Of a stretch of 64,000 bases of DNA, positions 11,400 to 22,699 are shown piece by piece. A program made the translations under genes and the position numbers. The notes under the pieces are model-generated. The model saw nothing but the letters and a program-made list of their open reading frames with translations, had not been told where the DNA came from and did not search any database. Location of the stretch: contig NC_066588.1 of NCBI RefSeq assembly GCF_905475345.1, positions 11,918,473 through 11,982,472 on the forward strand, written 5' to 3'. Numbering within the stretch: position 1 is the stretch's first letter; each line of letters starts with the position of its first letter. The DNA comes from Vespula vulgaris (lineage: Eukaryota; Arthropoda; Insecta; Hymenoptera; Vespidae).

Positions 11400-13466
11400 G
11401 CCATTATTGATTATACGATTTTTTTTCTTCTTGTATAATTTTTCTTTTTTTATTTTTTGTCTTTTTTTTATTTATAATGTCTCAAATATATGTAGTTTAA
11501 CTGATATGGACGAGGTTGCAGACGTTAATTAACACGTTACCTGTCAAGCTATTTTTGAATAAATGTCATTTTCAACGTGCACACGTTATTGAATTTGATA
11601 AATCTGTAAAAATGATCTAATTTTTCACTTTTTGTAAGCTAGGAATTCATATTTATTATTAATTGACTATTATCAGAGTGAATATTGAAACTATGAATAA
11701 AATATAAAAAACATAAATAAGTTTATTTCATACTGAGATCATACACGAATAATAAAAAGGTCAATTTTCTCTCTTTTTTTTTTTAATTTATTGCGATTAT
11801 TTAATATTCATTATTGAATCTACGACGATTCGAAATATTTCCACTGTATTTTTGGCAATGAAAAATTTTTGCAATTTTGTGCCAGATCCACAATTATATA
11901 TCAATTATCGATATATTAAATTTCGTATGGTCTATTTCTCTAATAAAATTTTTCACAATTTCAATCAATATTCTTATACTTATTTTTATCATGATAATGC
12001 AAATATGTAACCAGCCCATTGTAAAGTAAATATATTCAATTAAAGAAAGCTGCATTGTTCAACTGATTACTCATCACTACGCTACTTTTACCTTTATCGA
12101 TGCAAAAAATGCAGTGAACATCATTATAAAGCATCTAAAAATGATACTAATAATTCCTTTTCTTTGCATTTTATCCGTCCAAAATTTTGCTTGATCCGAA
12201 AATAAGCTTGACTATGATAGACGCGACAGAGAACGTATTAAATACATTAACGATGCATCATTGAAGAAGAATGTTTAATCAAATTAAATTAAAAGAGAAA
12301 GCTCGTTGAACTTTTTTCAAAAAAAAAAAAAAAAAAGAAACAAAATAATCGAAAAATCGATTAGGATAATTTAATTTTTTAGGATAATTGTTACGATAAA
12401 TATGAATTGAAAAATAGAAAGGGAAAGAGGTTGAATAAAAATATGAGGTTAATGAAAAATCTATATCTATCATTAAAATATCGTACGATTTATAAAAGCG
12501 AGATATGCGAATATCATAAACAACTCAATAAAGTTCGATTGTGAAAGTTTTTGCATATAAGATGTTTCTACTGTGCTCGCTAGAAAACGGATCGTACTCA
12601 ATATGCGTTATTTCGCGGTCGCCCTTCTCGGGAAACAAATGTCACCGGACTATTAAAAGTTCGAGAAGAAGAGTGGCTAGATCGAAACGTAAATAAAGTA
12701 GAGACGAGTTGAATGCCGGTGGGATGATTTATCGACAGAACGCGTGAACGAGATGCCGCTGGCGAAGAAGTTTCGATTTTTGTTATTGCAAAATATAACC
12801 AGTTCTTTTATTCAACCGAATAGAAAAGAGCTTGGTTCTTTGGAGCTATTCGGTGAAAAAGCTTTGTTTAATTTTTTTTTTTTTAATAGCTAAAGAATGA
12901 TAGTTATTTTATATAATATTTTTCATGTATTGCTACGTAAATTATTTAGTTAAATATACGTGGGTGTGTGTGTGTGTCTATGTAATGTATATAACGATCT
13001 ATATATGTTTTTTAAAATTTTTTATCTTTAGAACTGATAAATATTATATATTATAGTATATGCACACACATATGTGTATATACGATATATTTCATATAAA
13101 TATTAATAGAAAATTAATATAAAGATAAACAGAGATATTACGTAAAGTTAACAAATACAAATTGTCTTGATACAATTTTAACTGGATAATTTCACGCGTG
13201 TTATATCGAAATATCGAAAAGCGGGCGAGGTTTAAAAATAAATTTTTTAAAATAGATTTCGTGTCGATTGCTTTCCATGATCAACAAAATGATATATATT
13301 AAGTTATTTAAATTCGAACACATTATTATTTATTTATGAATAAATCGAACAAATTTTGTTTTGATCGAATGATCACTGTCGTTGTTCATGAATGAAAAAG
13401 TCTAATCTTTGTTATATATACGATAAATTTTATCGAAAAAATATATTTTATTACGTTAATAAGAAA

Positions 13467-13519
<53 letters not shown>

Positions 13520-13590
13520 ATATATATATATAATGTTATTGATATAAACGTTTTTAAATATTTTACGAATGTTTTTATTGACTTATTTCT
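11400..13590. other. AT-rich gene-free stretch
   Basis: Mostly AT-rich. The part at 12540-12860 is more complex and includes a tiny 17-codon ATG frame starting near 12604 whose first residues (MRYFAVALL) look like a signal peptide start. It is too short to call. Poly-A/T runs lie near 12317 and 12870. Confidence 0.6.
13471..13532. repeat. (TA)n microsatellite
   Basis: Long TA array broken by TT and AA steps. It is self-complementary and can form a cruciform. Confidence 0.93.
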
Positions 13591-13609
13591 TTTATTGAAT
13601 TATTTCTAA

Positions 13610-14340
13610 AAAGAGATATCGGAAAATTATGGATAAAAGTCTAGCCGAAAAAGGAAAAAAGGGTGAAAGACAAAATATAAGAGCGTTGAAGTTGGTATTG
13701 TCGAAAGAAAAGTTCACGACAACGGGGAGAGGCACGCTTGGCATAATCGTAAAATACGAAGATCGCCGTCGGGCATGCATCTCGAATGCAGCTGAAAATG
13801 CAGATTGCAGGTGTCAGAACGCCCAACGGTACACCAACAGGAAACTTTCACCAAGCTGTATTTCATAAAAGTCGACGTAGCGTACTATGATCTATACTAA
13901 CGTATTTACACGTACATAACCAAGAGATACTCAAATTTCTTCTTTTCCCTTCTTTCTCTCGAAACAAGCAAATCTCACGCGGTTTCATGTCCCCTTGAAG
14001 CAACAGCTACTCTATTCGTATTTGATAGTACACTTTGCTCGAAGAGAGACCATTAACCTTATCTATCACGTTTGCAATCTTTTCTCAAAAGCTTATACTT
14101 CATTTGCTCTGATTATGTTTTGATTTTGCTTTGATTATCGTCTTACTATTTTCGAGAAACATTTGCAAAGTGTTTTATACTTTGTCAACGTTTTAAATAA
14201 ATGATCGATATTAATCGTTTATTGTACGATTAACACGACCTAACAATAAATTATTGTAAACAGTTCAAATTGACGTATGTGTGTACGTAATTTCGATTTC
14301 GACTTTTATGAAAACTATGAAATGTGATATAATTATTTTT
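13610..14340. other. Gene-free stretch, partly complex
   Basis: 13630-13870 is more complex and open on both strands, without splice sites or motifs. The rest is AT-rich with CTTT tracts. No gene is called. Confidence 0.5.
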
Positions 14341-14464
14341 GTATCATTGTTTCCGAACTCTTATTTTCTATTCAATCACAAAATACTACATCGTAATGAT
14401 TTTGATAAAAAATAGAAATATATACAATTCACAACTGTGCACACACTATTCTTTTTTCTTCAAG

Positions 14465-14650
14465 CACATAGCTCGTCTCAGCTTCGAACGATATATGTCT
14501 GTGCAAACAGGCCAAAGGTACGATGTTTCCAAACTTAGGATGACATTTTGGTACTTTATAGGCACCATTCGTTTGGATCACTACGGTGTCCAGAGACTTT
14601 TGCAAATACAACAGGAGCACTTTGATGAGAATGTTGGAAGGATCCGAAAG
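14465..14650 (+). CDS. Candidate internal coding exon, unidentified protein
   Basis: A 186-nt plus-strand segment is bounded by a pyrimidine-rich acceptor (TTTTTTCTTCAAG ending 14464) and CGAAAG followed by GTTTAT at 14651. If those borders are right it encodes exactly 62 codons in phase 0/0. The peptide is clearly non-repetitive, with basic and aromatic segments (SFERYMSV, RMTFWYF) and an amphipathic C-terminal part (LLQIQQEHFDEN). The base composition is richer than the flanks. The donor is weak because GTTTAT departs from GTAAGT. The minus strand is also open, and an antisense exon cannot be excluded. No family is recognised. It could be a live exon or a relic. Confidence 0.38.
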
Positions 14651-14689
14651 GTTTATTATCTTTTTTGATTTTGTTAAATTAATCACATA

Positions 14690-15430
14690 AATCCGATAAT
14701 AATTTTAATAATCTTTTTTGCAATTTTTTTAACATCGTTGACAATATGATGACGAATTTGATATATGATCGAAAAAAAGAACGATAGAGACGACGTACCA
14801 TTCCGGATTCTCTCTAGGTCGTATAAAAAAATGTAATTATGAAAAAAAAAAAATGAAAAAAGAAGAGAAAAGAGAAAAAAGAAATTTATAAAAAAGAAAA
14901 AAAAAGGTTACGATGCTCACGCTGAATCGCTTAATTAATATTTCATTTTGCTATCGCCCGTAGTTAGGTAATAGTACACGTAGACCTTCTCTCCTGGTAC
15001 AAGTAGAGATACACATCGTATATTTCCACATGATATGTAATATTCACGCGATCGAGTACATCGTTAATTAACCGTATCCTCTCGCTCGTCGCTTCATAAG
15101 TTAAAGCGGTATATAACGGTAGCGTATCGTTCGTTATCGCCTTTGTGAGAGAATGATAGCCGATAACGTATTAATGCATGACGCTAATTATACACGTAAT
15201 ATCTGCCTTTTCGGGAATGATTACCTGCCACAAACGTCCGAGCTTCGACATACATATGTATGTAGGTATATACTCTTTTTATCTTTCGTTAATCCTAGAA
15301 AGAAAAAGTTTATGAATAGAAAGGATAATATGAACGTAAAGAAAGATAAAACGTTATTCGTTGAGACTCGTCGAAGAGAGATTTTCACAGCTGGTAGAGA
15401 TCTCTTTTTTTAAAGATAGAAAAAAAGAAA
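14690..15430. other. Gene-free stretch
   Basis: A-rich and GAAA-rich tracts (14830-14910), then moderately complex DNA with an 86-codon plus-strand frame at 15153 that lacks splice or domain support. Confidence 0.55.
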
Positions 15431-15575
15431 GAGAAAGAGAAAGAAGAGAGATGTAAGAGGTTGGTATGCTAAAATCAAACCAAGTGGTAGAGAAAGAGAG
15501 AAAGAGAGTGAAAAGAAAGAAAAAGAGAGAGAGAGAGAGAAAGACAGAAGGAGAGAAGATCTAGAAGAAGAAGTT
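15430..15575. repeat. Purine-rich GA/GAAA tract
   Basis: Almost all purine on the plus strand, built from GAAA and GAGA units; a candidate triplex-forming tract. Confidence 0.75.
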
Positions 15576-15831
15576 CTTTCTTTGTTGGTCGAGATGTAAA
15601 TTATTCCAATGATCCGAGTGGCAGGAAGACCGTCTTATTTCCCTCTTTCTCTTCTAAACGTCGAGGTGTCCGCGAAAAGGAGAAAAGAAAGAAGAAGACA
15701 AGAGAAGAGACGAAGCAAGAGATCCGTGTCAGGCTTCGGTAGCGTGGAATTTGCATAGACAAACGTCACCATCCGCTTCGCTTTGAATCCAAGCCGAGCG
15801 TCCAAAGTCGACGTTATTTATTCTCTATCCG

Positions 15832-15832
<1 letters not shown>

Positions 15833-15871
<39 letters not shown>

Positions 15872-15896
15872 GTGCCGAACTAACCAATGTGAAGAT

Positions 15897-15935
<39 letters not shown>
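15833..15935. repeat. Facing (CT)n and (GA)n microsatellites
   Basis: A CT array at 15833-15871 and a GA array at about 15900-15935 are separated by about 28 bp. They are reverse complements, so the DNA or any transcript through it could fold into a long hairpin. Confidence 0.88.
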
Positions 15936-15938
<3 letters not shown>

Positions 15939-15959
15939 AGATAGTATCTATCTATCCAT

Positions 15960-17430
15960 TCTCTATCTCTTCTTTTGGAGTTTCGTTGCTTTCCTTCTTT
16001 AATACTTGTGTCCAAGAGGATTCTGAGAAATTCTTTCGACCCTTTTTCTTCATTCGATGAGAGAGAACAACTGGAAGAAGAACGTTTTCGTTATCTTAAT
16101 TTTTTATCTAAGCTGTGACTTTACCCGACGCAAAATATTCTCGTTAAACCATCAAACGTACATTGGTTTACCTTTTGATTTTCGATAAATCCTAAACGAT
16201 AATCTTCCATCTATAATCTTCTTTTATAATCTCGTTATAAGATGGCTCCTTGCAAGCAATTCGAATCGATTAGAATTCAATTAAGAAGGCAGTTCGCTTT
16301 CCTAGCTTATCGCGGAGCTACGAACGAATTTCTATCTACGTTATTTAGTTTCTCTTCGAATGAACGAAACGGCGCGAGCCTTCTGTGCTTAAGATAAGAA
16401 CGACGAGCCAATGAAGAACACTGGGAAGAGAGGAAAGAAAGAGAAAGAGATTGAGAAAGAGAGAGAAAGAAGAAAGAAGAAGAGAGAAAAAAAGGAAAGC
16501 AGAGAGAAGTAAGAAGGAAAGCCTTGGTCCGAATGTTGTAAAGAGCAGAAAAGTAGAAAAGGCAAAAGTTAGCGGAAACGGCTCGGTGGATCCACTTCCT
16601 ATTAAGAAGGCTGTTTGCGCACGCTAATTAAATTACAAAACTCGACGTGTTCCTCCAAACGAAAGAGACGCAACCTCATGTAAATATATACCTACCTTCT
16701 GTGAAAGTCTCTCTCTCTCTCTTTCTCTCTCTCTTTATATATATGTATATATATCTTTCTCTCGCTCACTCTTTTTATTTCTTGTTATATAAAGAAAATC
16801 CTAAAACCTGAGCTTTGTCGCAACGGAAATAAATTCAATGCTTTTAGCATGACGTTAATGAAATTGATAACGACGAGCTTAAGACGAGTTACTGACGAGA
16901 AATAATACCGTACGATTGAAATGTTAACATTGCTAATCCTAATTCGTACGAAATATGTATGTAAACATATAAAATGTAAACTATGTAAATGCGTAGGATA
17001 GTGTTATTATTCTTCGAAATATAATTATTATTCCTCAAAATATGGATAGTTTTCTTCAACAAAGTTTATTTCTGTTTCTTTCTTTCTTTTCTTTTTCGTT
17101 TTCCTTTCTCGGTGGAAAGACAGTGACGAATAATGACGATAATACATACTAACGCAAAAACATAACTAATACGAAATACAAAAGGCATTGAATGTTAACG
17201 AGATAAAGAAATTCTGTTAGATCTCTATCTGTTGTATTATACTACCTTGTGGAATTAACAACGAAAATTTAATCCGAGAGAGAGAGAGAGAGAGAGAGTC
17301 TCTCCCTCTACCCCCATAATGCAAACTATGCAGAAAGAAATAACATTTGTGCGGTGTTTCAGCAAGAAAAGAGTGGGAGAAAGAGAATGTTAGAGAGAAC
17401 GAGAGAGAGAGAGAGACTGAAATAGAATAT
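15960..17430. other. Gene-free stretch with GA and CT tracts
   Basis: Purine-rich tract at 16430-16510, CT arrays at 16710-16735 and GA arrays at 17277-17299 and 17399-17416, separated by ordinary DNA. A complex segment at 15720-15810 contains ATTTGCAT, the POU octamer half, but there is no other support for regulation. Confidence 0.6.
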
Positions 17431-17740
17431 AGTAGTTATCCGCGTAGAGCGCGAAATTTCGAGTGGACCACTCGTGGAACCAAACTTGTCGCGGCGGGCT
17501 TTAAATGCGGTTGAACATCCCATAAAACACGGCACTCATCATAGTTAGAGCACGCTTTAAACCCCCCCGTATAGTCTGGGTACTCTCCGCTGTCAGAGTC
17601 ATGGGATTATTTATGCGTGGCCTCTTCGCCCGATGGTCGTTTCGCTGGCTATTTATTGGACCTGGAAACGCGAGGACGTTCGCGAACAAAATCCACCAAT
17701 CGTTTTCGTAGCGTTCCAACCCTTCGAATTGATACGCTCC
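17430..17740. promoter_or_regulatory. Complex block, candidate conserved noncoding element
   Basis: GC-richer, non-repetitive sequence flanked by simple repeats. It includes a C7 run at about 17561. A 72-codon minus-strand frame crosses it without splice sites or motifs. Its character resembles the other enhancer-like blocks at 40.5-41.8 kb, but no defined site grammar is visible. Conservation testing would decide. Confidence 0.22.
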
Positions 17741-18713
17741 TTAACATCGGAAATGTACAAACTCGATCATTGTAAATCGTTTTGACGATATTGCGAAGAT
17801 CGTACGACGCTATAAGAGTCGTTTAAAGTCATCCAAAATAAATCATCGAAATGAACGACTGGAATTGATTTTTATAATGTACTATCGACTTGATTATCTC
17901 GAAACTTTATAGAAACTTATCGTTTTCTTGTAACACAGTTCGTTTATTTGTTAGTCGAGTTTAAGTTGAATATGAAAAATTTCTATCGATTAAACGCGAT
18001 ACAAAAGCGCTGGAAATAATAATTCTAATGAAAAATATATCGAAGATATTTCGAAGATATCTATTTAAGGATATTTATTTAAAATATTTAAAAGATATCT
18101 CAAAGAGTTACATCGCGAGATCGAATGTATGTCAATGCTATTGTAGCAGTCATCGTATATCATTATTTATTTCGGAAAAACTCGACCAAGTAAAATCGAA
18201 GAAAATTTGAAGGAGTGACTTACAAATCTATTTATTATTAAATTTGGTAGTTATCGTTGATTACTATGATTTAAAACGGCGTTACGTCATTTCGAGTGAC
18301 GTCAAGAATTAAAATCGATACGGATCGCTTTCCCTTTCTTTCTTTTTTCTCTCTTCGTCCCTATCTTCTCCTCTTTATCTTGGAAATTTCTCCCGATGAT
18401 GACAAGAATGTTTTAATTACGTCCATGCTGTTGGAGTACAGAGACCACGAGTCCACGTTAATGCGGTAATTCGCATGCACTTTGACTACATTCGGCAAAC
18501 ATCGAGGACAAACTCGACGAACAGGCTTCGACGATGTTACACGAGCTCTCTTCTCTTCTCGTCCGTAACATTCGGCCATCCAACTCTAAACCCTTTCGTC
18601 TCACCCTTTTTCCTTTTCTCATCAACCGATTCGCCAAGAGATACGCCTCAATAAATCAAAGTTTGAGTTGTACGTTCCGAAAAAAATAAATTTGGTTGAC
18701 TGAATTTTCTAGT

Positions 18714-18768
<55 letters not shown>

Positions 18769-19200
18769 AAGAAATAATCAAGCTTTTCGAAATAGTTACA
18801 AACCGAACCATGCGTCCTTTGACGTGCGATAACAAGTTGTAACTTCAAAAAACGCCTATCGATAATCGATTAATTATATCCCCCTCTTTTAATTCCGTCA
18901 TCTTTTATTCTAACATTTATTTTTCTTTTCGATAATCGGATTTGTTTTTGATAATATGAAAGCAACGAACGAACGAACGAACAAATGAACATGCCAACTC
19001 CAATTTGATCTTCTCGAGCGGAGTCTGCATTCAAATTAGCTATGCTTCGTATCTATCGGAAATCATGATAAAATCGATAAGGAAGGGGAATCAGAGTGAG
19101 TCGAGTCTCTAGAATAATCAACGCCGATTATGGCCGACGTCACGACAACAAGACAACTTTAACGAGGGTAACCTGATTGTTTCGTTCTCAACACACTTTC
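17740..19200. other. Gene-free stretch
   Basis: AT-rich DNA (17800-18300), a mildly complex segment open on the minus strand (18361-18579) with no splice support, a GA array (18717-18773) and an ACGA array (about 18964-18983). Confidence 0.55.
18717..18773. repeat. (GA)n microsatellite
   Basis: Pure GA run followed by GAAA-interrupted GA units. Confidence 0.93.
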
Positions 19201-19226
19201 ATTTTCCACGATGGGCCGCGCCCAAT

Positions 19227-19436
19227 CTCTCTCTCTCTCTTTTTCTCTCTCTTTCTCTCACTTCTGCTTCGTAGCAAGTTTCATTTCTCCTCATTAGTTT
19301 TCCCAACGATGCCTTAATTCTCTCTGTTCTTCTCTTTCTATTTCTCTCTACTCTCTTTCGTGTTGTATTAACACATTCAGAAAAGCTTCTCTCTCTCTCT
19401 CTCTTTCTTTCTCTCTTTATCACTCTCGCTCTTTCA

Positions 19437-19468
<32 letters not shown>

Positions 19469-19510
19469 TTCTTTATCACTCTCATTCTCTCACTCTCTCT
19501 CTCTCCTTCT
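19227..19510. repeat. Clustered CT-rich microsatellites
   Basis: Several CT/CTTT arrays within 280 bp, with short unique spacers. The minus strand reads as Arg/Glu-rich spurious protein. Confidence 0.88.
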
Positions 19511-21900
19511 TTTTTACTTTTACTGTTACTCATCGTTTTCTTGCGTCGACGAGGGTAAAATGTGACACTTTAACATCTCTTTAATAGCGAACACGATTAA
19601 GGACCTCACCTTTCGCACTTTTGAAATCAAGTGGACGACAAAGGACAGTCTGTTAAATAAATGCGTTTCCTCACAAAAATTGTATTTGCTTAGTATTTAA
19701 TGTTTTGTTGAAACACGCGAGATGTTCGAAAGTTTTGCCCATTAGCTGTTAGAATTCATTAGAATTCATTCTTTCGATTAATGATTTGAATAGAAAAACG
19801 ATTATGAATTAAATGGAAGATTATATGAGATTGGTAATTATTCGGAATTTAAGTATAAACATTTCGAGAATGTTTCTATCCTTTTAACAAATAAAAATTT
19901 TTCAGTTCCTCTCTTAATAATAGAATTTTTTAATAAATAGACGTCTATTTATTAATATACGCTATATTTATAATATAAGCTCATATAAAAATATATAGAA
20001 GGTATACTTTATTATAATACTATAATATTTAATACTAATTATAATTAATTCAGTTTTAATTATAAGTAATTCAACTTTATTCGCAAGTTCTTACTTAAAT
20101 TAATCTAAGCTCAATCTATATAGCTCTTTATCCTTGTATAAAACTATTCGATCTTTTGCTTAGATGTAGTTGGCAGCTTATCATTGATACGATAGTATTA
20201 TGTTATCACAAGAATTATCATTTCATACAAGGAAATGAAGCTTCTTGTAGGAATTTAATTACAAAAATTGTGTGCTTATATGTATGGATATATGTTTGAA
20301 TTAGTGCAGGTAATTTGATAACTATTTTATAAATCCTTAAAATATTAAAAATATCTAGAGTTTGACTCGATTATTCGAGCTTTATTATTTTTGTGATATT
20401 TAGTTAGTTCATTTACTAATCGCAATTATTTTTTGTAGAGGTTACTAGTTAATTTAATTGATTTTTAATGTAAATTATTATTATTATGAACTCATATATT
20501 TCACTTATTTTGATATGTGCATCTGTTCCTAGTTAATATTAGTTTAAGATACTTATTTTGATAGATTTGCAATAGTTTTAAATGGAATGGTATATCAGTG
20601 CACCGTATTGGCATTGAACATGAATATTACTGTTATTGTCATCGTTGACGAGTACATATACACTTTTAGCATTTTAAACTTTCTCTCAAGGATCATATAT
20701 ATATTATTATACAGAATATTTGAAAATTTGAGAATTTGGACTTTCGTTAAGAAAATACACAAAAATAAAAAACATATTGTTCGTCTTAAATATTTTTGGT
20801 TAAGCTTGTAGTTGCTCGGAATGTGTTAAGTTGGTCAATAAACATAAGAGGTGTGTGGGTCTCGTAGATCAAATAAGCTATGTGCTTGTACGGAGCCTTT
20901 TTTACACATGCAGCAAAGAGCTCATTTCGTACAAGGGACTGCATATAACATTATTTAAACAGTCTAAACGAACTATTCAGACACTCTTACTTAAATAACG
21001 ACCAATAAAGAATCATTTTTTCTCTTTTCTATTGACGATCATAAAAATATCTTATTCGCGAGTCTGTTCATAAAAACAGATGAAAATAATTTGCTAAGTG
21101 AATAAAAAATGTAGTATATTTTATATCGATATTATTTTATTTCAAGTACGCTTTAATTTAGTAAACATTTGAACAATAAATATATTTACTAAGATTCTTT
21201 AGTTGGTGCCCGGATTTTTTTAACTACCTGAAATAAAGTGAATTTGCATATGGCCCGACAATAGCTTCTTTAGAATTGCTTGGAAAACGATTAATTTTTA
21301 TTATATTTATTAGTTTCAAAAATAGAGACAACGATATGAATTATTAATTAGTAACTTTTTGCTTTTTTTTATATCGATTTCATAACTTATAACTAATATT
21401 TTATATAAAGAATTTTATATAAAATAACAGTTCCGTAAAATCAATGAAAGAATCAATGAAAAGAAAAATCAAAAACTGATATAAATGAAAAAACAAAATA
21501 AAAATAAATGATACGATTATAAAGAAAGAAGATTATAATGATTATCAAGATTATAATGATTATGAGAAAAATAAAGAGATATGATAACGGATAAGAAAAA
21601 AAAGAAGCATTTTATATTTATCATAGTATCACATTATAAATAGGTATTTCTATTATGGATAGGTGGGTGGATATGTGTCGAAATTATCGAGAACATGATC
21701 TGTTGAGAATTCGAGCGAAAAACGATTATGAATGATGAAACATGGAATGCATCTAAAAGAGGAGACTGCGAAACATTATCTAGATAAATTCTATTATATC
21801 TTGTTCTTCTAAACATATTTTTTTCTCTTTTTTTTATCATTATTATAAATCAACATCATAATATATAATTATATTATATATTTAGAATGTACCTCATGTA
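19510..21900. other. AT-rich gene-free stretch
   Basis: No coding domain is recognised. An inverted pair CTTGTACG (20885-20892) and CGTACAAG (20928-20935) is present. The 74-codon frame at 20587 is hydrophobic and AT-rich, without splice support. Confidence 0.6.
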
Positions 21901-21914
21901 TATAATATTTAAGT

Positions 21915-22145
21915 ATATGTTTCTTTTTCTTATCATTATTCTTATTCTTACATTGTTATATTATATTAATAGTCATATATATAAATAGTAGTAATAATAG
22001 TATGTTAATAGTATATATTTTAAAAGTATATATTTTCTCTTCTTATCATTATTCTTATTTTTATATTGTTATATTATAAAAATAGTCATATGTGTCAATA
22101 GTAGTAATAGTAGTAATAGTAATAATATAAAGTAATAATATAAAG
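21915..22145. repeat. Tandem duplication, ~113 bp unit
   Basis: The anchor TCTTATCATTATTCTTATT occurs at 21928 and 22041, and the following AT-rich sequence ending in ATAGTAGTAATA matches in both copies with scattered differences. Confidence 0.75.
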
Positions 22146-22310
22146 ACTAGTCTTATAGGAAAAATGACAAAAACTCATAGATAGTCTGGAAACGAATTTA
22201 TCTATTGATTTTTATTAAAATAATATATAATATATTAATATTTTTTGTTATTATTATTTTTTAAAAAATAAACGATAAAATCACCGAGTTAGTCATCGCA
22301 ATTTCTTTAT

Positions 22311-22601
22311 ATGAATATGTTGAAACATATTTTCATGAATTCATCAGATAATTTGCGATTTGTGTATGCAAAGAAACAAGCAGGCAATCGTTTAATTTAC
22401 GAAAGCACACACCGTTCATGTATGTGTATGAAAATCAGTAGTAGGAGTAGAAGTTCCGTCTCTTTTACCGCAGATTTCAAGGGGTGCCATGAAACTTATT
22501 TTTTCATAAAAAAAATTCGAGAACTCTCATTTCAAAAACGGAGTTTTAAACGAGGAATTGGCTTTTACGAATTTTTCAAAAAAACTTTGTTTATAGTTTA
22601 G
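22311..22601 (+). CDS. Uncertain 96-codon open frame
   Basis: An ATG frame with mixed N-terminal composition (cysteines and arginines near the middle) that runs into AT-rich Lys/Phe-rich sequence at its end. The 3' part overlaps sequence related to the repeat family described at 22700-24470, which argues that this is not a conserved gene. No domain is recognised. Confidence 0.1.
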   Translation: MNMLKHIFMNSSDNLRFVYAKKQAGNRLIYESTHRSCMCMKISSRSRSSVSFTADFKGCHETYFFIKKIRELSFQKRSFKRGIGFYEFFKKTLFIV

Positions 22602-22699
22602 CTATATTACATGCTTTATGAATAAAAAAAAATTATTTGCAAAATCTGAAAAAGCTGAGACTCCTCGCATAAAACTTTTTACTTTTAAAATAAGACTTT

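Noticed and set aside
21200..21225. TGGTGCCCGG, resembling a retroviral primer binding site
   Set aside because: No long terminal repeat, polypurine tract or gag/pol sequence is linked to it.
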